From a virus: a stretch of 32,776 nt of DNA. The stretch spans positions 1 through 32,776 of IMG/VR virus record IMGVR_UViG_3300032516_004471, one strand, 5' to 3'. How positions within the stretch are numbered: the first letter of the stretch is position 1; each line of letters opens with the position of its first letter. Of the stretch, positions 6,324-12,142 are shown piece by piece. The notes under the pieces were generated by a model. That model did no database searches. It was not told where the DNA came from and saw only the letters and a list, made by a program, of their open reading frames with translations. The translations under genes and the position numbers were made by a program.

Positions 6324-6844
6324 ACCAATCACGGGTGACGGCGGACATGGTAGAAATCGTAGTCGCCAACCATTTTAACTGGCGGCAAAACCTAATAGTT
6401 CCCAATGTCCATTGGGGCTTGGGGCTTGAATATGAATGCGACATGGTTATAGTGCGGCCCTCGGGCTATGTTATCGAGGTCGAAATCAAAGTAACCGCCG
6501 CCGATTTAAGGCGGGACCGAAACAAGCGCAAGTGGCAATTTATAAACAGCGCCAACCTTTATCGGACCAACCAATTATTTAAGCTCCGATACTTTGCGGT
6601 GCCGGTGGAATTGGCCGGCGAGATTAACAACATCCCCGAAGGTTGCGGTTTTATTGTCGCCGATGTCTTGGCCGAGGATGGGACCGTAAACAGGTATGAT
6701 GGCTGCTGCAAAATCGTCAAGCAATCCCGGGTGAACAAACAAGCGTTGCCGATTTCCCCCGCTAAATGGGACAACCTGCAACGACTGGCGGCGATGCGGA
6801 TATGGTCGCTAAAAGAACACATGATGGCAATGAGGAGAAAATAA
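6320..6844 (+). CDS. PD-(D/E)XK-like nuclease fold protein (MmcB-like)
   Basis: The 174-aa protein has LEYECDMVIVRPSGY followed by VIEVEIKVTAADLRRD. An Asp (D41), then E55-x-K57 about 14 residues later, is the catalytic core of the PD-(D/E)XK nuclease superfamily. A following helix with basic residues and YRTNQLFKLRYFAVP fits the second half of that fold. It resembles MmcB-type repair proteins and small phage nucleases in layout. The actual substrate is unknown; repair, recombination or attack on host DNA are all possible. It starts by ATGA overlap. Confidence 0.65.
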   Translation: MNQSRVTADMVEIVVANHFNWRQNLIVPNVHWGLGLEYECDMVIVRPSGYVIEVEIKVTAADLRRDRNKRKWQFINSANLYRTNQLFKLRYFAVPVELAGEINNIPEGCGFIVADVLAEDGTVNRYDGCCKIVKQSRVNKQALPISPAKWDNLQRLAAMRIWSLKEHMMAMRRK

Positions 6845-7375
6845 ATGTGTCCATGTGATTACAAGCTCTACCCCAAAGACTGGCCCCAGATCCGCGCCCG
6901 CATCCTGGCGCGCGCCGGCGACAAGTGTGAACGGTGCATGGCGCCGAACCATGCCGAGATAGTACGAGATGCAAGTGGATGGAAATTGTACGACCGCCTG
7001 ACGCCGGGGCAGAGGTTCGATTACAATTACAAATCCGTTCGGATCGTGCTCACCATCGCCCATGTTGACCACGCAAGGCCCGCCACAGATGGCAACCTGC
7101 GGGCGTGGTGCCAGATGTGTCACTTGAGATACGATGCGAAATACCACCAGGCACACCGCAAGGAAACTCTCAAGGCCAAGCGAACCTCGCCGTTGTTCGA
7201 TCTATCCATGTGCCCCCGCTGCTCCCGCCCCCAGCCGGATCCCGACGGATTGGGAGTGCTGCACTGCACCGGGTGTGGCTACTGCGTGCACCCCAACGAG
7301 CAGGATGGTATCTGCGGGTTCTGCGGGAGGGCCACTGTGGACAAGCAGGGGCGAGGCCGCGGACCGGGAACATAA
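6845..7375 (+). CDS. HNH endonuclease-like protein with C-terminal zinc ribbon
   Basis: 176 aa. CERCMAPN (about residues 28-35) and LTIAHVDHARPATDGNLRAW then CQMCHLRYD form a zinc-bound HNH-type site (AHxDH...N...CxxCH). After residue 125 there are more Cys pairs: MCPRCSRP, LHCTGCGYC and GICGFCGR, which could form one or two extra ribbons. HNH proteins in phages serve as homing endonucleases or take part in packaging; this one is far from the terminase genes. The start abuts the stop of the previous gene (TAA ATG). Confidence 0.75.
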   Translation: MCPCDYKLYPKDWPQIRARILARAGDKCERCMAPNHAEIVRDASGWKLYDRLTPGQRFDYNYKSVRIVLTIAHVDHARPATDGNLRAWCQMCHLRYDAKYHQAHRKETLKAKRTSPLFDLSMCPRCSRPQPDPDGLGVLHCTGCGYCVHPNEQDGICGFCGRATVDKQGRGRGPGT

Positions 7376-7390
7376 AAGAAGGAGAAACGC

Positions 7391-7615
7391 ATGACATCGG
7401 AACCTATCCAAGAATGCTCCAACTGCGGCGCCACCGGAGTAAAACTCAAGGAGAACAGTGTGCGCGGTGTAAAATGGCAGGATCTTCCCCATATGGTCAA
7501 GTTATGTGCCTATTGTCAATGCATCCCCGAATCTTCAAAGCACGACCAGGGACTAAGGGCCATAGCTCGGATGATGGCAACACTCGAATGCAATATGCGG
7601 GAGGAAAAACCATGA
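7391..7615 (+). CDS. Small zinc-finger protein
   Basis: 74 aa after an AAGGAG ribosome site with good spacing. CSNCGATGVKL and KLCAYCQCI form a CxxC...CxxC pair about 30 residues apart, so a small zinc ribbon is likely. No family recognised. The stop overlaps the next start (ATGA at 7612). Confidence 0.6.
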   Translation: MTSEPIQECSNCGATGVKLKENSVRGVKWQDLPHMVKLCAYCQCIPESSKHDQGLRAIARMMATLECNMREEKP

Positions 7616-7854
7616 CCACCAACGAAGCCAAAGAAATTATTTCCGCCACACAACACGACTTCGACCGGGGAGAGCAAGAGCTTATCGCCTGGATCTCCAA
7701 ACGCACCATCGACGAAATGATTGTCATCATAGAACCCCTGGTAACCGTAGCCAATGCCCGCATCGAGGACGGCAACCAATCAATCAAAGCGTTCTTATCC
7801 CTCTACGGCGTGTCCAAGATACTTGAACTCATAGCCAGGGAACCACACACATGA
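7612..7854 (+). CDS. Small acidic helical protein
   Basis: 80 aa from an ATGA overlap. It is largely helical (TTNEAKEIISATQHDFDRGE, IDEMIVIIEPLVTVANARI, FLSLYGVSKILELIA) with no Cys and no membrane segment. Unrecognised. Coupling on both sides (ATGA at 7612 and 7851) places it firmly in the operon. Confidence 0.6.
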   Translation: MTTNEAKEIISATQHDFDRGEQELIAWISKRTIDEMIVIIEPLVTVANARIEDGNQSIKAFLSLYGVSKILELIAREPHT

Positions 7855-8036
7855 GAGAAATCCGTAAAATCGTATGCTCATGCGGGGGCACCGTAAAGGA
7901 ACAAGATACCACACCCATGGAAGAATCCTTATACGGCTGTCAACAGAAGGGATGCTGTGTCAAGGCATATGTATGCGAGGGTTGTAAAACCAGGTTTGTC
8001 TTCGCACTCGAAGCACCAGAATACAACTATGATTAA
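7851..8036 (+). CDS. Small zinc-ribbon protein, last gene of the early operon
   Basis: 61 aa. VCSCGGTVKEQ, YGCQQKGCCVKAYVCEGCK gives CxC, CxxxxCC and CxxC groups consistent with a zinc ribbon that may be followed by a beta hairpin (TRFVFALEAPEY). It starts by ATGA overlap and ends just before the long intergenic region. Function unknown. Confidence 0.6.
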   Translation: MREIRKIVCSCGGTVKEQDTTPMEESLYGCQQKGCCVKAYVCEGCKTRFVFALEAPEYNYD

Positions 8037-8072
8037 TAGAACCACTACACCATATACGCATATACCCATTCG

Positions 8073-8087
8073 TACACTGATCGTGTA
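8073..8087. promoter_or_regulatory. Possible operator, TACAC-N5-GTGTA
   Basis: A dyad of TACAC and GTGTA around TGATC, lying just upstream of and overlapping the -35 position for the TATAAT at 8100. A repressor site is possible, but only one copy is seen and no repressor gene is recognised in the window. Confidence 0.25.
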
Positions 8088-8140
8088 TTGTTTATTACCT
8101 ATAATCCCTAACCAAGATAAACATAATATCAAGTTTTCTG

Positions 8141-8169
8141 TTGACCTGTTATAGGCCTTATGGTAAGAT
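8141..8169 (+). promoter_or_regulatory. Extended -10 promoter
   Basis: TTGACC (8141-8146), a 17-base spacer, then TAAGAT (8164-8169) with TGG directly before it (extended -10 TGn). Spacing is optimal. The predicted start of transcription is about 8176, the A of an ATG. It should drive the HU-like gene and those after it. Confidence 0.65.
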
Positions 8170-8175
8170 TTTTCC

Positions 8176-8349
8176 ATGGAAACAAATACAGATATGAACA
8201 GTAACAAGCTATATAGTCAATCGCCGGCGCATCACCATGGCGTAACCAAATCAATTATAGCCAATATGGACAATAGCCTAATAGGGGAGGAAAGGTACCC
8301 CGCCTCGTTCCAATATCCCAATTTTATTTCTTTAGGAGCCCCGGTATGA
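8176..8349 (+). CDS. Possible leaderless 57-aa ORF
   Basis: Open from ATG 8176 to TGA 8349, the stop overlapping the next start (ATGA at 8346) in the manner of the real genes here. The product begins METNTDMNSNKLYSQSPAHH and is polar. No Shine-Dalgarno precedes it. The predicted transcription start coincides with the ATG, so translation would be leaderless. It may equally be untranslated leader for the HU-like gene, which has its own AGGAG site at 8334. Confidence 0.3.
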   Translation: METNTDMNSNKLYSQSPAHHHGVTKSIIANMDNSLIGEERYPASFQYPNFISLGAPV

Positions 8350-8732
8350 AGCGTCGTGAGGTGATACGGGTAGAGGCGCCGATGGTGGCAGGTTGTCGGC
8401 CGGTGTCGCATGCCCCGCACTATCCGGGCAGGCGGGAGACGATATGCTGGCGGGTGGCGGCGAGGACGGGTTATAGCCGGCGGGTAACGGACGAAATATG
8501 CAGCGCAATGTTTATCGAGATCATGCAGGTGCTGTGTGAGACGGGTAAGGTGCAGGTAAACGGGTTTGGGCATTGGACGGTAACGAGGTTCCGGGGTGCT
8601 ACTGGCGGGATGAACAACCGGACGGGTAAGCGTATAAGTGTTCCGCCTGGTTGGAGGATACGGTTCAGCGCCACAAAGAGGTGGCGTCAGGTTGTAAGGG
8701 AGGCATACGATGCGGTCAATGACAATGCGTAG
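8346..8732 (+). CDS. HU/IHF-like DNA-binding protein
   Basis: The 128-aa protein contains the HU/IHF fold from about residue 35. WRVAARTGYSRRVTDEICSA then FIEIMQVLCETGKVQVNGFG gives the two N-terminal helices and the GFG turn (about 73-75). HWTVTRFRGATGGMNNRTGK and RISVPPGWRIRFSATKRWRQ give the DNA-gripping arm and the final strand and helix. It is longer than host HU (about 90 aa), with a basic N-terminal extension. The usual arm-tip proline region (RNP) reads MNNRTGK here. It probably bends and compacts phage DNA or helps packaging. AGGAG precedes the ATG at 8346. Confidence 0.82.
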   Translation: MKRREVIRVEAPMVAGCRPVSHAPHYPGRRETICWRVAARTGYSRRVTDEICSAMFIEIMQVLCETGKVQVNGFGHWTVTRFRGATGGMNNRTGKRISVPPGWRIRFSATKRWRQVVREAYDAVNDNA

Positions 8733-8955
8733 GGTGGTCTGTGCGGTGCTATTGGGTATGGTAGTGGGCAATGGGCTATGGGCAATGCCGGTGCCCTCTG
8801 GCGGCATCGTAGTGCGTCCTCGTGGTATTGTGGCGGGTGGTGGTACGGGTGTGGGTGATGGGGATATGCCGATATTAGCCGCTAATATCGGCTCCCAGGT
8901 ATGCCGATATCAAACACTTACGATCAATAATTATTTTCCTGGAACGGGGGTATGA
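8710..8955 (+). CDS. Small exported protein with signal peptide
   Basis: 81 aa. AAGGGAGG ends 6 bases before the ATG at 8710, inside the HU-like gene. The N-terminus MRSMTMRRVVCAVLLGMVVG ends in LWA-MP, a plausible signal peptidase I site near residue 25. The mature part is short and Gly/Val-rich (GIVVRPRGIVAGGGTGVGDG). A perfect 12-bp inverted repeat lies in its coding sequence (8868-8892). It could be a small periplasmic or surface protein; lysis function cannot be shown. Confidence 0.5.
   Translation: MRSMTMRRVVCAVLLGMVVGNGLWAMPVPSGGIVVRPRGIVAGGGTGVGDGDMPILAANIGSQVCRYQTLTINNYFPGTGV
8868..8892. repeat. Perfect 12-bp inverted repeat with flanking direct repeats
   Basis: GCCGATATTAGC, one base, then its exact reverse complement. 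ATGCCGATAT occurs at 8866-8875 and again at 8901-8910. It lies within a coding sequence and no T-run follows, so it is not an ordinary terminator. A protein-binding site or recombination site is possible. Confidence 0.8.
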
Positions 8956-9167
8956 GCCATATGCCAAAACATACCAACCGCGTACGATGCCATATGAAGC
9001 CTCGACACCCCGCCACAGCCAACCCCGTACCCATACCCACATCCCCCACGCCCATGCCAACACAACACCACTGTCAAAAATCCTCACCAGGGGTGCAGCA
9101 TCAATTCCTACGGGAAAAATATGAGGCGGTATATACCCCTCCCTGCGTATATCCCTGGTTCATCCCC

Positions 9168-9191
9168 ATTGGTTACAAGTCTAAAGGGGGG
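9168..9191 (+). repeat. Second junction repeat (GGTTAYAAGTCTAAAGGG), copy 1
   Basis: Matches 9597-9617 over most of its length (both encode PIGYKSKG) and, less closely, 10552-10574. At the other two sites this sequence is a gene end plus the ribosome site of the next gene, so here it marks a probable former gene border. Confidence 0.7.
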
Positions 9192-9234
9192 TGTGACAAG
9201 GCGGGTTGCAATGGTGGGTGGGGCGCGGTGGACC

Positions 9235-9262
9235 GGGCTGGGGATGCCCGGGGTGGTGGGGG
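9235..9262 (+). other. G-quadruplex motif 1
   Basis: Four G-runs (GGG, GGGG, GGGG, GGGGG) separated by loops of 2, 6 and 4 bases on the + strand, just before the DUF1937 coding part. Confidence 0.5.
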
Positions 9263-9272
9263 TACGGAGGTG

Positions 9273-9620
9273 GTGAGTGGGGTGGTGTACCTGGCGAGTC
9301 CGTATAGTCACAGGTTGGGGCGGGTGAGGGAGGCGAGGTATCGGGTGGTGATGGCGGTGGCGGCGGGGATGATACGGCAGGGGATGTGTGTATATAGTCC
9401 GATTGTGTACAGTCACCAGATGGCGGGGGCGGTGGGTGGGGATTGGGGTAGTTGGCGGGTGCACGACCTGGGGATGTTGGCGGTATCGAGTGTGGTGTGC
9501 GTACTGTGTTTGGAGGGGTGGAAGGAGTCGGAGGGGGTGAGGCGTGAGATAGAGGCGGCGGTATCCCTGGGGATACGGGTGCAGTATATGTTTCCGATAG
9601 GTTATAAGTCTAAAGGGTAA
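9273..9620 (+). CDS. DUF1937 family protein (deoxyribosyltransferase-like fold)
   Basis: From VVYLASPYSHRLGRVREARY on, the protein matches the DUF1937 layout: an N-terminal YLASPYSH strand-loop, RYRVVMAVAAGMIRQGMCVY, SPIVYSHQMA, a Trp-rich middle (GDWGSWRVHDLGML), then VCVLCLEGWKESEGVRREIE. The family is related to nucleoside 2-deoxyribosyltransferases, and GWKESEGVRREIE corresponds to the usual catalytic-glutamate region. Its role in phages is uncertain; nucleotide salvage or modification is plausible. The start is unsure. GTG at 9273 overlaps a preceding stop (GTGA) and puts the conserved strand at residue 5; GTG at 9282 or the open frame back to 8952 are alternatives. Very G-rich coding strand. 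Confidence 0.7.
   Translation: MSGVVYLASPYSHRLGRVREARYRVVMAVAAGMIRQGMCVYSPIVYSHQMAGAVGGDWGSWRVHDLGMLAVSSVVCVLCLEGWKESEGVRREIEAAVSLGIRVQYMFPIGYKSKG
9425..9448 (+). other. G-quadruplex motif 2
   Basis: GGGGG, GGG, GGGG and GGGG with loops of 4, 1 and 3 bases, inside the DUF1937 coding sequence on the sense strand. The short loops make it a better candidate than motif 1. Confidence 0.55.
9597..9617 (+). repeat. Second junction repeat, copy 2
   Basis: Encodes the IGYKSKG end of the DUF1937 gene and supplies AAAGGG, 7 bases before the ATG at 9625. Confidence 0.75.
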
Positions 9621-9624
9621 TGGT

Positions 9625-9984
9625 ATGATAACGGCGGCGGAGATCCGGGGTTGGGCGCGGGTGGTGGCGCGGGCGGGGTTGTTTATGGATTCGATATTGA
9701 AAGTGCAGTGCGGGCATAGCCATGGCGCGCGGGGGCGGGTACGGGAGTTGGCGGAGTTGGCGAGGTCGATGATAGCGGCGGCGGCCCGGCACGATGTGGA
9801 CGAGACGCGGATATTGGCGGCGGCGAAAAGGTTGTCGGTGGAGATGTTCGAGGCGGAGGCTATGCCCGAGGTTGTGCAATGCAACGAGCACGGTGTGATA
9901 CCGTGGCACAGAATGCCCGCGCTTAGGCGTCCCGGGCGGCCCCTGGGGAGTAAAAACAAGTTGAAAGGGGCGGGTCGTGGGTAA
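9625..9984 (+). CDS. Helical protein with C-terminal AT-hook
   Basis: 119 aa. The body is Ala/Arg-rich and helical (ITAAEIRGWARVVARAGLFM, RVRELAELARSMIAAAARHD, RILAAAKRLSVEMFEAEA). The C-terminus PALRRPGRPLGSKNKLKG carries an AT-hook core (RPGRPLGSKNK) that grips the minor groove of AT-rich DNA. A DNA-binding role is therefore likely; the body belongs to no family I recognise. The preceding AAAGGG comes from the second junction repeat. It overlaps the next gene by 8 bases. Confidence 0.6.
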   Translation: MITAAEIRGWARVVARAGLFMDSILKVQCGHSHGARGRVRELAELARSMIAAAARHDVDETRILAAAKRLSVEMFEAEAMPEVVQCNEHGVIPWHRMPALRRPGRPLGSKNKLKGAGRG

Positions 9985-10351
9985 ATTACCGTGGGTGCTC
10001 AACGATAAGGACGGTGTGCCCGTGGGTGCATTCCGCACCAGGGCGCTGCGGCGGCTGGTGGCAAGATACCTGCGGGTGGTGGCACTTGGGACACTGCCGG
10101 GTTCCGGTAAGGGGTTGGGCGGGGCGGTGGAAAAGTATGTATGGGGTAAAACAGGTGGTACAATACATGCCGTCGGTAGGGAACCCGCGAAGTTCGGTTT
10201 TAAGGTGAAAAGAGAATTGGGCATGATGCATTGTGATCGGGGGGCGGCGAAAAGACTGCTCGCGGATGCCCGGCGGCTCGTTAATGATCCCAAGTTCAAG
10301 GTTGCGCTCGCCCGCGAATGTGAGAAGTACATCCGGGGCAAGGGTAAATAA
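9977..10351 (+). CDS. Basic hypothetical protein
   Basis: 124 aa from GTG 9977, overlapping the previous stop (GTGGGTAA). It is strongly basic with Arg/Lys-rich helices (RTRALRRLVARYLRVV, AAKRLLADARRLVNDP, ARECEKYIRGKGK). A nucleic-acid-binding role is plausible from charge alone. No family recognised. Confidence 0.5.
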   Translation: MGKLPWVLNDKDGVPVGAFRTRALRRLVARYLRVVALGTLPGSGKGLGGAVEKYVWGKTGGTIHAVGREPAKFGFKVKRELGMMHCDRGAAKRLLADARRLVNDPKFKVALARECEKYIRGKGK

Positions 10352-10352
10352 T

Positions 10353-10568
10353 ATGCCGTGGGCGTGGGTACTGCTGGCGTTCGTATGGTTCGCAATAGCG
10401 GTGATGTTTTTGAGGTATCGGGACCAGGTGCGGTTCCGCGAGGAATCCGAAGCCGCGTTCCGCCACGGCTGGGACCGGAAGATGCCCGCGCGGGACACCT
10501 GGTGGCGGCGGTGGTATGTCGCGGCGAGGAATGCTTGCCGGGCGTGGATGCATAGGTTAGGAATCTAA
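10353..10568 (+). CDS. Small single-pass membrane protein
   Basis: 71 aa from ATG 10353, directly after the preceding gene. MPWAWVLLAFVWFAIAVMFL is one N-terminal membrane segment, followed by a charged cytoplasmic-type part (RYRDQVRFREESEAAFRHGW, MPARDTWWRRW). Holin-like or spanin-like roles are imaginable for its size, but nothing shows either. Its end lies in the second junction repeat, copy 3. Confidence 0.5.
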   Translation: MPWAWVLLAFVWFAIAVMFLRYRDQVRFREESEAAFRHGWDRKMPARDTWWRRWYVAARNACRAWMHRLGI

Positions 10569-10574
10569 AGGGGG
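10552..10574 (+). repeat. Second junction repeat, copy 3 (diverged)
   Basis: ATAGGTTAGGAATCTAAAGG and three more G. Here the TAA inside it is the stop of the membrane-protein gene, in a different frame from copy 2, and AAAGGGGG serves the acetyltransferase start. Confidence 0.6.
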
Positions 10575-10580
10575 ATGAAT

Positions 10581-11510
10581 ATGTGCGATTGCATGAGATA
10601 CGCGCCCGCGGAAGGCGTGAGGGATTGGCGGTGCCCGGAGTGCGGTACCTGGTATGTGTGGGTGTACGCCGAAATGGACGGGTATTGGAAGCCGCAGACA
10701 CTGCCGAACCATTCCGAGGTGAAAAGAACATGGGACGAGGAGCAGGCGGCCGATAGGATGCTGGCGCACGCCACCCCGCAGGAGAACGTCCCGCATCCCG
10801 CGGCTACCGGGGCCGCCACAACGCCTGTGGTGCCCGTAGTGTCGCCCGAGGCGTTCGGCATGGACGAGTTACCCGGCCAGGTAGTAAACACGCTTGTGGG
10901 GCACTACGCGCATCCCAGTGCGATCGTAGACGCAGGCGCCGTGGTCGGCCTCGGTACAAAGATATGGCACTTCGGCCATATCATGGCCGGAGCCCGGATC
11001 GGGGAACGCTGCGTCCTGGGGCAGAATGTACACATCGCATCAGGGGTTCACATTGGCGACGGCGTGAAGATCCAAAATAATGTATCCCTGTACGATGGGT
11101 GCGTTATCGAGGACGATGTGTTTATAGGCCCATCGGCGGTGTTCACCAATGTGAAGACACCGCGGGCGTTCGTAAACCGACACGACGAATACCTGGCCAC
11201 GCGCGTGTGCAGGGGCGCCAGCATCGGCGCGAACGCCACGGTGGTGTGCGGGGTGATAATTGGTCAATATGCGATTGTCGGTGCCGGGTCGGTGGTAACC
11301 AAGAATGTCCGCAGCAGTGATATTGTTGCCGGTGTTCCCGCCAGGTTAATCGGTATTGCCTGCCGATGCGGTACGGTATTGGTAAAAACGAACATTGTTG
11401 ACAATAAATCCAACGTCCAATATAGGTGTCGAATATGCGGTGCCAAGGAGTTTTTGCGCACCCGTGAATGCCCCACTACTACCGCCGATATAATTAAAGG
11501 TACCATATAA
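10581..11510 (+). CDS. Hexapeptide-repeat N-acetyltransferase (WbpD-like) with terminal Zn ribbons
   Basis: About 309 aa. Residues about 110-265 are a left-handed beta-helix built of hexapeptide repeats: [80 protein letters not shown], then [20 protein letters not shown]. The pattern is close to WbpD/WlbB enzymes that N-acetylate UDP-3-amino sugars during O-antigen synthesis. Unusually, it has an N-terminal CDCMRY...[10 protein letters not shown] ribbon and a C-terminal CRCGT...YRCRICGA ribbon, which I do not know from that family. ATG 10581 fits the AAAGGGGG site better than ATG 10575. It may modify a sugar used by the upstream glycosyltransferases. Confidence 0.78.
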   Translation: MCDCMRYAPAEGVRDWRCPECGTWYVWVYAEMDGYWKPQTLPNHSEVKRTWDEEQAADRMLAHATPQENVPHPAATGAATTPVVPVVSPEAFGMDELPGQVVNTLVGHYAHPSAIVDAGAVVGLGTKIWHFGHIMAGARIGERCVLGQNVHIASGVHIGDGVKIQNNVSLYDGCVIEDDVFIGPSAVFTNVKTPRAFVNRHDEYLATRVCRGASIGANATVVCGVIIGQYAIVGAGSVVTKNVRSSDIVAGVPARLIGIACRCGTVLVKTNIVDNKSNVQYRCRICGAKEFLRTRECPTTTADIIKGTI

Positions 11511-12142
11511 TGGCAAAGCGTAAATCTGTTCCCGCGCCCGGGCCCAAGGATTTCAACCCGGTGATGATCCCCATTGCCGATCTCAACAAAGCCGAATGGA
11601 ATTACAAGACCGATGACGAGGCCATGGCCGCCAAGCTCGCCGCCAACATCAAACGCAATGGAATCCTGCAGGCGTCCGTGGTATACGAAGCCGGGGGTAA
11701 GATTATTGTATTGGACGGCAATCACCGGCTCGATGCGTACCGCAAACTCGGTATCAAGGCGGCGCCGTGCCTGAATATGGGCCCCATATCCGAGGCCGCG
11801 GCCAAACGCATAGCGATCGAACTCAACGAGACGCACTTCGAGTCCGACCCCATGCGGCTGGCGGAAACCATTAAAGAACTCCTGGCCGAATTCGACGACC
11901 TCGAAGTGACATTCCCGTTTACCGGAGATCAGATACAGGGGTTCGGGGATCTTATCGACTCAAAGCTCGATTGGAACGATGGCGAAGCCGCCGACGCGGA
12001 GCCGCAGATCGATAGGGCTGCTGAACTCAACAAAAAATGGAAGGTGAAAACAGGGGATATGTTTGGTTTGGGCGCGTTCACGGTTTGCCCCAAGTGCGGG
12101 AAGGTTCACAATCTCGACAAGGGGGTTGCAAATGAAATGTGA
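11510..12142 (+). CDS. ParB/Srx-fold protein, split from a methyltransferase partner
   Basis: The 210-aa protein has MIPIADLNKAEWNYKTDDEA, AAKLAANIKRNGILQASVVY and VLDGNHRLDAYRKLGIKAAP, the ParB N-terminal nuclease-like fold with the GNHR motif near residue 71. In many phages this domain is fused to a DNA methyltransferase through a linker like KVKTGD...HRLLCGDST. Here the protein stops soon after WKVKTGDMFGLGAF with a short CPKCGKVHN zinc knuckle, and HRLLCGDST reappears in the next two genes. It overlaps the first methyltransferase by 11 bases and probably acts with both as a complex. Confidence 0.75.
   Translation: MAKRKSVPAPGPKDFNPVMIPIADLNKAEWNYKTDDEAMAAKLAANIKRNGILQASVVYEAGGKIIVLDGNHRLDAYRKLGIKAAPCLNMGPISEAAAKRIAIELNETHFESDPMRLAETIKELLAEFDDLEVTFPFTGDQIQGFGDLIDSKLDWNDGEAADAEPQIDRAAELNKKWKVKTGDMFGLGAFTVCPKCGKVHNLDKGVANEM

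Larger units (their letters stand above)
8037..8175 (+). promoter_or_regulatory. AT-rich intergenic regulatory region
   Basis: About 140 bases, clearly more AT-rich than the rest of the window. It contains a 5-bp inverted repeat around a GATC (8073-8087), a TATAAT at 8100-8105 without a good -35, and a strong promoter at 8141-8169. I see no tRNA or terminator hairpin. Confidence 0.55.
8952..9272 (+). other. C-rich stretch of uncertain coding status
   Basis: This frame is open from an ATGA overlap at 8952 into the DUF1937 gene and would add about 107 residues to it. The encoded segment is Pro/His/Thr-rich (NPVPIPTSPTPMPTQHH) and resembles no domain. The + strand is C-rich at about 8990-9170 and abruptly G-rich afterwards. 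A copy of the 9597 gene-end sequence sits inside it at 9168. A 27-codon GTG ORF follows that copy (9193-9276). I treat this as a rearranged or decayed interval, not as a confident gene. Confidence 0.4.

Noticed and set aside
8037-8175. Search for tRNA or small RNA in the long intergenic region
   Set aside because: No cloverleaf arms, no CCA end and no intrinsic terminator can be seen.
8875-9087. 70-codon - strand frame with a Trp-rich hydrophobic stretch
   Set aside because: GTG start without a convincing ribosome site; it is the complement of the C-rich segment and overlaps the end of a likely + strand gene. Noted only as part of the strand-composition anomaly.
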